From NCBI RefSeq assembly GCF_014775655.1, contig NZ_CP061274.1:2666001-2730000 (forward strand): DNA of 64,000 nucleotides, in the 5' to 3' direction. This DNA is from Clavibacter zhangzhiyongii (GTDB lineage: Bacteria > Actinomycetota > Actinomycetes > Actinomycetales > Microbacteriaceae). How positions within the stretch are numbered: position 1 is the stretch's first letter; every line of letters starts with the position of its first letter. The translations under genes and the position numbers were made by a program. The notes under the pieces are model-generated. The model did no database searches and had not been told where the DNA came from. It saw nothing but the letters and a program-made list of their open reading frames with translations. Below are positions 42,353 through 53,002 of this stretch, piece after piece.

Positions 42353-43333
42353 CTACCGGTCGGCGTCTGCGCGGCTCCCGCGCCGGGGAGCGCCCGCGGG
42401 GGCGGCGGCGGGGTCGTCGAGGTCGTCGTCCGGGAGGTCGTCCTCGTCGTCGTCCTCGCGGTAGCCGGGCTGCTCGCGGGTCCACGTGTCGCGGACCGTG
42501 CGGTACCAGATCACGATCGCGAAGATCGCGAAGACCGCCCACTCGGCCGCGTAGAAGATGTTGAGCCAGTTGAGCTGCACGGCCTCGCTCGGCGGCGGCG
42601 AGTAGATGGGCGCGAGGCCCGCGACCGGCGTGGACGCCACGATGAAGCCGTTGTAGACGTCGCCCACGTCGCCCTGCCAGGTGTTCACGAGGGCGGCGGT
42701 GCTCAGCCGGGTCATGCGCTGGGGGTCCTGGCCGGATCCGGGCGGCTCGGGCTGCTCGCTCGGCAGGAACCGGCCGACGACCTCCTGCACGCCCGCGCTC
42801 GGCGCGTCGCCCGCGTCGAGCGCGGCGGCGACCGCGGCCGCCTCGTCGTCCGTCGCAGCCCAGCCGAGCGCGACCGGCACGCTGACGGGGAGCGCGTCGG
42901 GCGCGGGATCCGTGGCCGATCCGTCGTCGGTGATGGCCAGGTGGCCGACGACCCAGGCGCCCGTGCGGCCGTCGTCGAGGCGATCGGACACGACGAGGAA
43001 GTCGCCGGGGACCAGCGAGCCGGTGACGGTGACCATGTGCCCCGCCGACCGGTCGGTGACGTAGCCCTGGGGCGCGGCGAGGGTGCCCAGCGGCAGCGCG
43101 GTCTCGGTGTCGCGCTCGATGACGACGCCGGACTCGACCGCGCGCGCCAGCTGCCACTGCCCGAGCGCCGCGAAGCCGGCGGCGATGACGAGGGCGAGCG
43201 CGAGCAGGGCGATCGAGCGCGGGCGGCGCGCGACCTGCCCGATGGTGGGACCGGACGCCCCGGCGGGGGCGCCCTCGGATCCCGGAGCGGCGGTGCCGGC
43301 GACGGCGGGGCGGTGGTCGGGTGCGTGCGTCAT
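42353..43333 (-). CDS. SURF1-family cytochrome oxidase biogenesis protein
   Basis: 326 residues. It has the SURF1 layout of a helix near the N-terminus (about 40-58, followed by ALGQWQL, the family's G-x-W-Q element), a periplasmic-side domain, and a second helix near 258-280 ([20 protein letters not shown]). SURF1 proteins help insert heme a in subunit I of aa3-type oxidase. An unusual acidic run ([15 protein letters not shown]) followed by a basic end forms the cytoplasmic tail. The ATG shares one base with the khtU stop (TGATG). Confidence 0.88.
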   Translation of the reverse strand: MTHAPDHRPAVAGTAAPGSEGAPAGASGPTIGQVARRPRSIALLALALVIAAGFAALGQWQLARAVESGVVIERDTETALPLGTLAAPQGYVTDRSAGHMVTVTGSLVPGDFLVVSDRLDDGRTGAWVVGHLAITDDGSATDPAPDALPVSVPVALGWAATDDEAAAVAAALDAGDAPSAGVQEVVGRFLPSEQPEPPGSGQDPQRMTRLSTAALVNTWQGDVGDVYNGFIVASTPVAGLAPIYSPPPSEAVQLNWLNIFYAAEWAVFAIFAIVIWYRTVRDTWTREQPGYREDDDEDDLPDDDLDDPAAAPAGAPRRGSRADADR

Positions 43334-44871
43334 CAGTAGTCGGGTTCCCGTTCGCGGGTGGGCGGTGTCCAGGTGTCGTGGTCGGACTGCTGTCCGGCCT
43401 GCTCCGCGCGGCGGCGGTCGGGGGCGGGATGCGCGTCGTCGCCGTCGACCGCCCCGCCGTCGTCGACCCGGGCGCCGCCGCGCGCGCCCTCGGCCTCGGG
43501 TCCCGTGCCCGGCGTCGTGCCGCGCGCGGCCGTGCCCGGGCGGGATCCGGTGACCTGCAGCCCGTCGTCGTACGCGTCGACGACCGCCTGGTCACCGCGC
43601 TCCGCCGACTCGAACAGCGCGAGGGCGCCGGCCCGCTCGGCGTCGCGCGCCGCCTTCTCGGCCGCCCGCTTGGTGGCGGAGCGGTAGCGCGTGGGCAGCA
43701 CGGCCGTGCCGATGCGCACGGAGTTGGCGGCGAGGAGCGGCCCCATGATCGCCATCACCAGCACGTAGAGGCCGGCGAACGGCTGGATCCGCTCGTCGAG
43801 CCCCGCCGACAGCGACAGCGTCGCCAGGATGAGCGCGAACTCGCCGCGGTTCTGCAGGATGAACGCCGTGTTGATGCCGGCCTGCGCGCCGTGCCCGTTG
43901 AGCCAGGCGACGAACTGGCCGGCGATGAGGTTGAGCGTGACCGTCATGACGACGGCGACGAGCACCGGGATCACGACGGTGGGGAACTCCCGCGGGTCGA
44001 GCGCGAGCCCGAAGTTGAGGAAGAAGAACGCGCCGAACACGTCGCGCAGCGGGATGGCGATCTGCTCGATGCGGTTGCGCACGCGCGTGGCGCCGAGCAC
44101 GAGGCCGATGAGGAAGGCGCCGATGGCGTCGGTCACGCCGAGCACCTCGCCGATGCCGCCGAAGAGGATGGCGAGGCCGAAGAAGAGGATGGCGAGGCCG
44201 AAGAAGAGGACCGTGAACAGCTCGACGTCGCGCGTGCGCAGGAAGCGCGACAGGAACGCGCCGCCCTTCCGCGCCACCGTGAACATCACGACGAGGAACG
44301 CGAACGACACGGCCAGCTGGCCGACCACCGCCCAGGGCTCGGTCTGGCCGCTCAGCACCACGGAGACGATGGCGAGGTAGACGGCGATGAAGATGTCCTC
44401 GACGACGGTGACGCCCAGGATCATCGGCGTCTCGTCGTTGGCCAGCCGGTTCAGCTCGATGAGGAGCTTCGTGACGATGGCGCTCGAGGAGGTCGCCGTC
44501 ATGCCCGCGATGATGAGCGCCTCGCGCGTGCCCCAGCCGAGCGCGAAGCCGAACGCGAACCCGACGCCCATGTTGATGAGGACGTATGAGCCGCCGGAGA
44601 CGATGAGCTTGCCCGCGTTGCCGAAGAACTCGTCCTGGTCGAACTCCAGGCCGAGGTTGAACAGCAGGAGGATCAGGCCGAAGACGGCGATGAGCTCGAT
44701 GTCGCCCGAGGCGAAGTCGAGCGGGAACCAGTCGACGTTCGGGCTCGCGAGGAGACCGACCAGCATGTAGATGGGGATCGCCGGCAGGCCGACGCGCTTG
44801 CCGAGCTGGCCGAACGCGTAGGCGAGGACGAACAGCAGGCCGAGGACGATGAGGTCGGGGCCGTGGTGCAC
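43333..44871 (-). CDS. khtU: Cation:proton antiporter (CPA2), KhtU-like K+ efflux subunit
   Basis: 512 residues. Twelve or thirteen helices occupy about 1-395, then a 115-residue disordered, acidic cytoplasmic tail. GVTVVEDIF (153-161) bears the acidic pair of CPA2 exchangers, and LLFNLGLEF is a family motif. The adjacent khtT homologue identifies it as the transport subunit of a KhtTU-type K+/H+ antiporter. The GTG start at 44871 lies three bases after khtT. Odd feature: FFGLAIL occurs twice in tandem (223-236) because of a 21-bp duplication inside a membrane helix. Confidence 0.9.
   Translation of the reverse strand: MHHGPDLIVLGLLFVLAYAFGQLGKRVGLPAIPIYMLVGLLASPNVDWFPLDFASGDIELIAVFGLILLLFNLGLEFDQDEFFGNAGKLIVSGGSYVLINMGVGFAFGFALGWGTREALIIAGMTATSSSAIVTKLLIELNRLANDETPMILGVTVVEDIFIAVYLAIVSVVLSGQTEPWAVVGQLAVSFAFLVVMFTVARKGGAFLSRFLRTRDVELFTVLFFGLAILFFGLAILFGGIGEVLGVTDAIGAFLIGLVLGATRVRNRIEQIAIPLRDVFGAFFFLNFGLALDPREFPTVVIPVLVAVVMTVTLNLIAGQFVAWLNGHGAQAGINTAFILQNRGEFALILATLSLSAGLDERIQPFAGLYVLVMAIMGPLLAANSVRIGTAVLPTRYRSATKRAAEKAARDAERAGALALFESAERGDQAVVDAYDDGLQVTGSRPGTAARGTTPGTGPEAEGARGGARVDDGGAVDGDDAHPAPDRRRAEQAGQQSDHDTWTPPTREREPDY
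44161..44209. repeat. 21-bp tandem repeat within khtU
   Basis: A 21-base period runs for 49 bases (2.3 copies) without mismatch and encodes the duplicated FFGLAIL heptapeptide in a predicted membrane helix. The repeat is in frame, so the protein stays intact. Confidence 0.9.
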
Positions 44872-44874
44872 CCG

Positions 44875-45408
44875 CTACCCTCCGTCCGGCGCGGAGCCGG
44901 ATGCGGGACGGTGCGGGAACTCGCCCGTCCGGTAGAACGCGAAGGCCTTGGCGACCTTCTCCGGCGAGCCCGCGACCACGAGGGTGTCGCCCGGGTAGAC
45001 CGTGAAGTCGTCGGAGGGCGCCGGGTTCGCGGACTCGCCGCGCACCACCGCCACGACCGTGAGGCCGACGACGCCGCGCGAGGCGAGGTCGCCGAGCGCC
45101 TGCCCGGCGATGTGGTCGTCGTAGTCGACGGTGAACCAGTCGATGCTGAGGCCGGGGATCTGGTCGAGCTTGTCGAGCGACTCCGTGATGCGCGTGCCGC
45201 CGAGCAGCTCCGCGAGCGTGTGCGCCTCGTCCTCGCTGAGCCGGAGCGAGACCTTCTGCGTGTCGGGCCCGTCCTGCTCCTCGGAGAAGGTGATCAGGTC
45301 GCTGTGGCCGGAGCGGTGGGCGATGACGCCGACCTTGCCCCCGTCGTCGGTGATGAAGGTGTGCAGCACGCCGACACCCGGCAGCTTGACGCGTCGGACC
45401 TCCGCCAT
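44875..45408 (-). CDS. khtT: KhtT-like regulatory subunit of K+/H+ antiporter (TrkA-C domain)
   Basis: 177 residues. The C-terminal half is a TrkA-C (RCK-C) domain, ending with YPGDTLVVAGSPEKVAKAFAF; the N-terminal half (LPGVGVLHTFITDDGGKVGVIAHRSGHSDLI) matches KhtT. In Bacillus, KhtT binds c-di-AMP and controls KhtU, so K+ efflux here may respond to c-di-AMP. It is soluble and cytoplasmic. GGGAGG precedes the ATG by seven bases. It is the first gene of an apparent khtT-khtU-surf1-DUF3817-guaA chain with overlapping or nearly abutting starts and stops. Confidence 0.88.
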   Translation of the reverse strand: MAEVRRVKLPGVGVLHTFITDDGGKVGVIAHRSGHSDLITFSEEQDGPDTQKVSLRLSEDEAHTLAELLGGTRITESLDKLDQIPGLSIDWFTVDYDDHIAGQALGDLASRGVVGLTVVAVVRGESANPAPSDDFTVYPGDTLVVAGSPEKVAKAFAFYRTGEFPHRPASGSAPDGG

Positions 45409-45490
45409 GCGCGCACCTCCCTCTTCCTCTGGATCACAACGCGGGCCGCTCCCCGCATGTTCCCGGACCGCGGTGGGCGGGCCGGGCGGA

Positions 45491-46609
45491 CTACTTGCCG
45501 TACGGCGCGACGACGACCTCGACGCGCTGGAACTCCTTCAGGTCGGAGTAGCCGGTGGTGGCCATGGCGCGGCGCAGCGCGCCGACCAGGTTGGCGCTGC
45601 CGTCGGCCGTGGTGGACGGGCCGTAGAGGATCTGCTCGAGCGGCGCGACCTGGTCGACCCGGACGCGATGCCCGCGGGGCAGCTCGGGGTGGTGCGCCTC
45701 GGCGCCCCAGTGGAAGCCCTGGCCGGGTGCGTCCGTGGCCCGCGCGAGCGTCGAGCCGAGCATGACCGCGTCGGCGCCGACCGCGATGGCCTTGACGATG
45801 TCGCCCGAGCTGCCGAGGCCGCCGTCGGCGATGACGTGCACGTAGCGGCCGCCCGACTCGTCCATGTAGTCGCGGCGAGCGCCGGCGACGTCGGAGAGGG
45901 CGGTGGCCATGGGCGCGTGGATCCCGAGGGTGGAGCGCGTGGTGGACGCCGCTCCCCCGCCGAACCCGACGAGCACACCCGCCGCGCCCGTGCGCATGAG
46001 GTGGAGCGCCGCCGTGTAGGTGGCCGCGCCGCCGACGATGACGGGCACGTCGAGCTCGTAGATGAACTTCTTGAGGTTGAGCGGGGCCGCGCCCTTGGAG
46101 ACGTGCTCCGCGGAGACGGTGGTGCCCCGGATGACGAAGAGGTCGATGCCCGCGGCGACCACGGTCTCGTAGTGGTCGGCGGTGCGCTGCGGCGACAGGG
46201 CCGCTGCGACGACGACGCCGGCCGCGCGGATCTCGGCGATGCGCGCGGTGATGAGCTCGGGCTTGATCGGCTCGGCGTAGATCTGCTGCATGCGCGCGGT
46301 CGCCGACTCGGGCGGCAACGAGCGGATCTCCTCGAGCAGGCGCTCGGGGTTCTCGTACCGGGTCCAGAGGCCCTCGAGGTCGAGGACGCCGACGCCGCCG
46401 AAGCGGCCCATGGCGATGGCCGTGGCCGGGGAGACCACGGAGTCCATGGGCGCCGCGAGGAACGGGATCTCGAACTGGTACGCGTCGATCGACCACGAGA
46501 CCGACACATCCTGCGGGTCGCGCGTGCGCCGGGACGGGACGATGGCGATGTCGTCGAACGCGTACACGCGGCGGGCGCGCTTGGCGCGGCCGATCTCTAC
46601 ATCACTCAC
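45491..46609 (-). CDS. guaB3: GuaB3-family IMP dehydrogenase-related protein (no catalytic Cys)
   Basis: About 372 residues starting SDVEIGRAKRARRVYAFDDI, the GuaB3 signature. The IMPDH barrel is present without CBS domains. Where IMPDH has GPGSICTTR with the nucleophilic Cys, this protein has GGGAASTTR, so it should not form the E-XMP intermediate; IADGGLGSSGDIVKA and LGSTLARATDAPG are retained. Actinobacterial GuaB3 has been linked to GMP-reductase-like or regulatory roles. The GTG at 46609 is chosen over 46615 because a TAGGCT -10 ends six bases before it. The promoter lies inside the 3' end of the upstream AbiEi-like gene. Confidence 0.88.
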   Translation of the reverse strand: MSDVEIGRAKRARRVYAFDDIAIVPSRRTRDPQDVSVSWSIDAYQFEIPFLAAPMDSVVSPATAIAMGRFGGVGVLDLEGLWTRYENPERLLEEIRSLPPESATARMQQIYAEPIKPELITARIAEIRAAGVVVAAALSPQRTADHYETVVAAGIDLFVIRGTTVSAEHVSKGAAPLNLKKFIYELDVPVIVGGAATYTAALHLMRTGAAGVLVGFGGGAASTTRSTLGIHAPMATALSDVAGARRDYMDESGGRYVHVIADGGLGSSGDIVKAIAVGADAVMLGSTLARATDAPGQGFHWGAEAHHPELPRGHRVRVDQVAPLEQILYGPSTTADGSANLVGALRRAMATTGYSDLKEFQRVEVVVAPYGK

Positions 46610-47735
46610 CCGCACAGCCTAGCGGCGGGCTCCTGAGCGACCGGCCGCGCGCCGGATCCGCTCCGACCCGCGAGCCGGACGGCGTTGCACGGCGCTCGGC
46701 GCGGCGCTCGGGCTCGAGGCCCGCGGCGAGGAGGAGCGTCCGCAGACGGCCTGCGGCGAGCACGTCGCGCTCCGACACCTCGACGACCCGCCATCGACCG
46801 GACCCGTGCGCGACCTCCCCGGGGGAGGCCGCGCCGGCCGACGGGCCCGAGCGCGGCGCGGCCGCCGCCCCCGCCGCCCCGCGGACCCGCAGCCCGACGC
46901 GATCCCGCGGCCACGCCAGCGCGAGCCGCCCCTGCCCGTCCGCGGCCGCACCCACGACGGGCGGCGCGAGCCCCGCCTCGTGGGCGACGCCGCGCGCGAC
47001 GGACTCCACCGGGCAGGCCGCGCCGCCGTCCGCCGCCTCGACGAGGATCCCCGCGCGCCGGCTCCACGCGCCGGGCCCGCGCAGCGCCCGCTCGGCGTCG
47101 AGGTCCGCGCGCGTCACCGGGGACGCCCGAGCCGGGGCCAGCACGTGGTCGAGCGCGACCAGCCCGTGCGCGTACCACCCGGGCCCGTGGTTCCAGGCGG
47201 CGCGCACGGCGTCCATCGCCGCCTCGTGGGACGCGGCGAGCGCCGTCGCCGCGAGGCCCGGCAGGAGCACGCCGTCGGCGGTCCGGACGAGCGCGGACCG
47301 TCCGCGCGCGGGATCCCGGAGCACGCGGGTACCCGCCCTCCTGCCGGGCGGCGCCCCCGCCACCTCGAGCAGCGTCACGAGCGCGGGCCACGGGGCGAGG
47401 CGCGGCAGCCCGTGGACGGCCGCGGCGGAGGCGCCGCCCAGGATGATCGGGGCCCGGGACATCCGGGCGAGGGCGCGGATCCGCAGCAGGTGCCGGTCCC
47501 GAGCGGACACGGCCTCCCACGCCTGCCGCTCCACGTGCACGCCCGCCCGCACCCGGACGAGCGCGCCCCGCGCCTCCGCCCGCGCGGCGACGGCCGCGTC
47601 GATCCGCTCCTCCTCGCCGGCGTGCGCCTCCGCGGACGCGCCTGCGGGCTCGGAGAGGAGCAGGACGACGCCGGGCGGGCCGAGCGCCGGCAGCGCGGGC
47701 GGATCGGCGGGCGGGGACGAGGGGAACGGGGGCAT
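46602..47735 (-). CDS. AbiEi-antitoxin-like / degenerate DUF559-type protein of unknown function
   Basis: 377 residues. The N-terminal half (VRVRAGVHVERQAWEAVSARDRH, then APIILGGASAAAVHGLPRL), quoted only in parts, resembles the winged-helix region of AbiEi-family proteins widespread in actinobacteria. The C-terminal half has the spacing of a DUF559 nuclease-like fold (ARGVAHEAGLAPPV, LALAWPRDRVGLRV, VSERDVLAAGRLRTLLLAAG), but the catalytic Asp-Glu-Lys set is not clear. No toxin partner is adjacent. The ATG at 47735 is chosen as the first codon before this domain; GACACT six bases upstream is a weak -10. The 3' end overlaps the guaB3 start by eight bases. Confidence 0.55.
   Translation of the reverse strand: MPPFPSSPPADPPALPALGPPGVVLLLSEPAGASAEAHAGEEERIDAAVAARAEARGALVRVRAGVHVERQAWEAVSARDRHLLRIRALARMSRAPIILGGASAAAVHGLPRLAPWPALVTLLEVAGAPPGRRAGTRVLRDPARGRSALVRTADGVLLPGLAATALAASHEAAMDAVRAAWNHGPGWYAHGLVALDHVLAPARASPVTRADLDAERALRGPGAWSRRAGILVEAADGGAACPVESVARGVAHEAGLAPPVVGAAADGQGRLALAWPRDRVGLRVRGAAGAAAAPRSGPSAGAASPGEVAHGSGRWRVVEVSERDVLAAGRLRTLLLAAGLEPERRAERRATPSGSRVGADPARGRSLRSPPLGCAGE
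46616..46621 (-). promoter_or_regulatory. -10 element (TAGGCT) of leaderless guaB3
   Basis: TAGGCT on the minus strand ends six bases before the guaB3 GTG and lies within the last codons of the upstream gene. Confidence 0.55.
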
Positions 47736-47834
47736 GCGGCGAGTGTCGCCCGGCGACCGCTCGCGACCGCCGCCCCGGGACGACCCCGCGGACGCGTGCC
47801 CCGAGGACGCTCCTGTGAGGGAGCGCCGCATGCA

Positions 47835-47867
47835 CGAGGGGCCGGTGCGATCCGCACCGGCCCCTCG
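47835..47867 (-). terminator. Terminator of guaB
   Basis: Perfect 15-bp stem (47835-47849 with 47853-47867), loop ATC, 35 bases beyond the guaB stop. Confidence 0.87.
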
Positions 47868-47901
47868 TCCCCACCGCGCGTCGCGCGCGCGGCTCCCTGC
47901 G

Positions 47902-49473
<1,572 letters not shown>

Positions 49474-49545
49474 TTAACGGGCGTGATCGCGGGCTATTCC
49501 CGCCGTAGCACGCCGCCACGCGGCACGGGTCGGAAACATCCAGGA

Positions 49546-49551
49546 CATAAT
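49546..49551 (+). promoter_or_regulatory. -10-like hexamer (CATAAT) upstream of livH
   Basis: CATAAT, the best -10 match in the 237-bp gap between guaB and livH, about 90 bases before the livH GTG. The -35 region is weak, so an activator may be needed. Confidence 0.4.
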
Positions 49552-49641
49552 CAGCACGTACTGTCAACCAACGTCGTCCTGACGGTAGTCGCGGCGCCTG
49601 CGCGGAACTCACCATCCGCCGGCTCCCCCTATGGAGGTCTA

Positions 49642-51108
49642 GTGATAGCCACTGGTTCGGCCGGAGCACGCGCGCAGCGCTTGTGGGCCCTGATTCTCGC
49701 GGTGGCGTTCGCCTGCACCGCACTTCTCCTCTCGGCCCCGACGGGCGCCCACGCGGATCCACGCGCGGCGCCCCAGGCGGTCGACCCGGCCGCCGCCGAG
49801 CAGTCGCTGCTCGTCTGGGTGCGGGCGGACGCCGACAAGACCGGCATCGCCGGGGTCACCGTCACGGTCTCGGGCGGCGGCGTCGACGCCACGGGCGTCA
49901 CGGGCCCGGACGGCAAGGCCGAGGTCGGGCTCAGCGCCCCGGGCTCGTTCACCGTCCAGGTCGACGAGTCGACCGTCCCCGAGGGCGCCGGCGTCCCCCG
50001 CGCGGGCTCCAGCCCCCGGGAGATCGACGTGTCCGCGGGCAACAAGAACGTCCCCGCCTTCTTCTTCCTCTCGCCCGACGGCGCGGCGGCCGGATCCGGC
50101 GGCGCGAGCCCCGCGCCCAGCGCCAGCACCGGGGCGGGCACCTCCACCTCCACGGGAGGCGAGACCGCGGCGCCCGACACCGAGACGGGCACCGTCACCG
50201 CCACCGCGGAGCCGGTGACCGAGAACAACTTCTGGAAGATCTTCTGGCCCAAGGTGGTGACGGGCCTCATCTTCGGCCTCCTCCTCGCCCTCGCGGCCAT
50301 CGGCCTCTCCCTCATCTACGGCACCACGGGCCTCAACAACTTCGCCCACGGCGAGCTCGTCACGTTCGGCGCGCTGATGGCGTACCTCTTCAGCAACGTG
50401 CTGGGCCTCAACCCGGTGCTCGCGATCGCGATCACGGTGGTGCTCGGCGGCGCGTTCGGCTTCGTGCAGGACGCGGCGATCTGGAAGCCGCTCCGGCGCC
50501 GCAGCCTCGGCCTCGTGCCGCTGATGATCGTGACCATCGGCCTGTCGCTCGCGCTCCGCTACCTGTTCCAGTTCATCTTCGGCGCCGACCGCCTGACGCT
50601 CCCCAACAGCCCGGCGCCGTTCCTGGTGGTCGGGCCGGTGAGCCTCAAGTTCACCGACGTCGCCGGCGCGGTCGTCTCGATCGTGCTGCTCCTGGCCGTC
50701 GCGTACGTGCTGCTCTACACGAAGATCGGCAAGGCCACCCGCGCCGTCTCCGACAACCGCTCGCTGGCCGCGGCGTCCGGCATCGACGTGGAGGGGGTCA
50801 TCCGCGTGGTCTGGATCGGCGGCGCCGCCCTCGCCGCGCTCTCCGGCGTCTTCATCGCCTACTACCAGTCGCTGCGCTGGGACACGGGCGCGTCCATCCT
50901 GCTGCTCGTCTTCTCGGCCGTCGTGCTCGGCGGCCTCGGCACGGCGTTCGGCGCGCTCATCGGCTCGATCGTGATCGGCGTCTTCATCAACGTCAGCACC
51001 ATGGTCCTGCCCGAGAACATGAAGTACGTGGCCGCTCTCGTGGTCATGATCGTCATCCTGCTCGTGAGGCCCCAGGGCATCCTGGGCCGGAAAGATCGGA
51101 TCGGTTAG
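49642..51108 (+). CDS. livH: Branched-chain amino acid ABC permease LivH with secreted N-terminal domain
   Basis: 488 residues from the GTG at 49642, preceded by GGAGGTCTA. Residues 1-38 are a signal peptide (cleavage near GAHA-DP). Residues 52-145 form an extracytoplasmic beta-sandwich resembling carboxypeptidase-regulatory/CNA-B domains (GVTVTVSGGGVDATGVTGPDG). Residues 148-196 are a Ser/Thr/Gly/Pro linker. The permease domain (about 200-488) has eight helices with the LivH hallmark YGTTGLNNFAHGEL and the closing LLVRPQGILG. Ordinary LivH is about 300 residues, so the N-terminal part is an addition. It works with LivM, LivG and LivF and the lipoprotein encoded at 54125-55408. Confidence 0.9.
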   Translation: MIATGSAGARAQRLWALILAVAFACTALLLSAPTGAHADPRAAPQAVDPAAAEQSLLVWVRADADKTGIAGVTVTVSGGGVDATGVTGPDGKAEVGLSAPGSFTVQVDESTVPEGAGVPRAGSSPREIDVSAGNKNVPAFFFLSPDGAAAGSGGASPAPSASTGAGTSTSTGGETAAPDTETGTVTATAEPVTENNFWKIFWPKVVTGLIFGLLLALAAIGLSLIYGTTGLNNFAHGELVTFGALMAYLFSNVLGLNPVLAIAITVVLGGAFGFVQDAAIWKPLRRRSLGLVPLMIVTIGLSLALRYLFQFIFGADRLTLPNSPAPFLVVGPVSLKFTDVAGAVVSIVLLLAVAYVLLYTKIGKATRAVSDNRSLAAASGIDVEGVIRVVWIGGAALAALSGVFIAYYQSLRWDTGASILLLVFSAVVLGGLGTAFGALIGSIVIGVFINVSTMVLPENMKYVAALVVMIVILLVRPQGILGRKDRIG

Positions 51109-51114
51109 CCGCGC

Positions 51115-52086
51115 ATGAACACCAACTTCATCTTCCTGGCCATCGGCGAGATCTTCTCGCCCACCACCGCGGCGTACGCGCTCGCGACGGTCGGCCTCGT
51201 GATCCACTTCGGCTTCACGGGCCTGCTCAACTTCGGCCAGGCCGGCTTCATGGCCATCGGCGGCTACGCGTTCGCGATCACCGCGGTCATGTACGACTGG
51301 CCCGTCTGGGCGTCCCTGCTCGCGGCGATCGTCGCGAGCACCGTGTTCGCGCTGATCCTCGGCATCCCGACCCTCCGGTTGCGGGCCGACTACCTGAGCA
51401 TCGTGACGATCGCGGCCGCGGAGATCATCCGGCTGAGCGTGAAGACGCCGGAGTTCTCGGACGTCACCGGTGGATCCGAGGGCATCAACGGCGCGGCCAT
51501 CGGCTTCAACGAGCTGAACCCGCTGCCCGAGGGCCGCTTCGGCGCCGGCGTGCTCACGTACTCCTCCGACCAGTGGTGGATCCGCATCGTCGGCTGGGGC
51601 CTCGTCGGCATCGCCTGCCTCCTCGTGTTCCTCCTCATGCGCAGCCCCTGGGGCCGCGTGCTGAAGGGCGTGCGCGAGGACGAGGACGCGGTCCGCGCGC
51701 TCGGCAAGAACGTGTACTCCTACAAGATGCAGGCGCTCGTGCTCGGCGGCGTGTTCGGCGGGCTCGCGGGCGTGGTCTTCATCCTCCCGAGGTCGCTGCA
51801 GCCCGACAACTACGGCACGCAGCTCACGTTCTTCCTCTACACGATCATGCTGCTGGGCGGTGCCGCGACGATCTTCGGCCCCGTCATCGGCTCGATCATC
51901 TTCTGGGTCACGCTGTCGCTCTCGGACGGCCTGCTCAGCCTCGCGGTGTCGAACGACTGGCTGCCCATCTCGAGCACCCAGCAGGGCCCGATCCGCTTCA
52001 TCATCGTGGGCGTCGCGCTCATGCTGCTCGTGATCTTCCGACCACAGGGCATCTTCGGGAAGAAGAAGGAGACGCACTTTGCCTGA
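51115..52086 (+). CDS. livM: Branched-chain amino acid ABC permease LivM
   Basis: 323 residues, about nine helices. Family hallmarks are GLLNFGQAGFMAIGGYAF near residues 37-54 and LRLRADYLSIVTIA, with the cytoplasmic loop RSPWGRVLKGVREDEDAV that contacts the ATPase. It starts six bases after livH and overlaps livG by eight bases. It forms the second half of the transmembrane channel. Confidence 0.95.
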   Translation: MNTNFIFLAIGEIFSPTTAAYALATVGLVIHFGFTGLLNFGQAGFMAIGGYAFAITAVMYDWPVWASLLAAIVASTVFALILGIPTLRLRADYLSIVTIAAAEIIRLSVKTPEFSDVTGGSEGINGAAIGFNELNPLPEGRFGAGVLTYSSDQWWIRIVGWGLVGIACLLVFLLMRSPWGRVLKGVREDEDAVRALGKNVYSYKMQALVLGGVFGGLAGVVFILPRSLQPDNYGTQLTFFLYTIMLLGGAATIFGPVIGSIIFWVTLSLSDGLLSLAVSNDWLPISSTQQGPIRFIIVGVALMLLVIFRPQGIFGKKKETHFA

Positions 52087-53002
52087 CAAGACCCCGGTCT
52101 CGGCCATCCTCGACGGCGACGCCGGTCCGGGCTGCGCCAAGAAGGACCCCATCATCGTCGCGCACGGCGTCAGCCGGCAGTTCGGCGGCCTGAAGGCGGT
52201 CGACGTCGACCACCTCGAGATCCCGCGCGGCTCGATCACCGCGCTCATCGGCCCGAACGGCGCCGGCAAGACGACGTTCTTCAACCTGCTCACCGGGTTC
52301 GACAAGCCGAACACCGGCAAGTGGGAGTTCTCGGGCCGGAACCTCGCCGGGATGAGCGCGTTCCGCGTCGCCCGCCTCGGCATGGTCCGCACCTTCCAGC
52401 TCACCAAGGCCCTCGGCGGCATGACGGTGCTGGAGAACATGCGCCTCGGCGCCACGGGCCAGGGCGGCGAGAACTTCTTCTCGGCGCTCATCCGGCCGGT
52501 GTGGCGCAAGAAGGAGGACGAGATCACGGAGCGCGCCCGCGGGCTCCTGAGGAAGTTCAAGCTCGACGCCAAGGAGGAGGACTACGCGGCCAGCCTCTCC
52601 GGCGGCCAGCGGAAGCTCCTCGAGATGGCGCGCGCGCTCATGACGAAGCCCGACCTCGTGATGCTCGACGAGCCGATGGCCGGGGTCAACCCCGCGCTCA
52701 CGCAGTCGCTGCTCCACCACATCCTCGACCTCAAGACCGAGGGCATGACGGTGCTGTTCGTCGAGCACGACATGCACATGGTCAACGAGATCGCCGACTG
52801 GGTGGTCGTCATGGCCGAGGGCCGCATCGTCGCCGAGGGACCGCCCTCGACGGTGATGAGCGACCCGGCCGTCATCGACGCCTACCTCGGCGCCCACCAC
52901 GACACCGACCTCGGCACCCTCACGGGCCAGCGCGAGGTGGCGAAGGACATGGAGTCCGACCTCGTCAAGGACGAGATCGAGAAGGAAGCGGCAGAGAAGT
53001 GA
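52079..53002 (+). CDS. livG: Branched-chain amino acid ABC ATPase LivG
   Basis: 307 residues. Walker A GPNGAGKTT (58-66), signature LSGGQ (173-177), Walker B LVMLDEP (193-199) and the switch His in VEHDM are all canonical. The insert after Walker A with the TFQ Q-loop is LivG-like. A charged C-terminal extension of about 30 residues (rich in Lys, Asp and Glu) is longer than usual. The TTG start at 52079 follows AAGGAG and overlaps the livM 3' end by eight bases. Its stop overlaps the livF start as GTGA. Confidence 0.95.
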   Translation: MPDKTPVSAILDGDAGPGCAKKDPIIVAHGVSRQFGGLKAVDVDHLEIPRGSITALIGPNGAGKTTFFNLLTGFDKPNTGKWEFSGRNLAGMSAFRVARLGMVRTFQLTKALGGMTVLENMRLGATGQGGENFFSALIRPVWRKKEDEITERARGLLRKFKLDAKEEDYAASLSGGQRKLLEMARALMTKPDLVMLDEPMAGVNPALTQSLLHHILDLKTEGMTVLFVEHDMHMVNEIADWVVVMAEGRIVAEGPPSTVMSDPAVIDAYLGAHHDTDLGTLTGQREVAKDMESDLVKDEIEKEAAEK

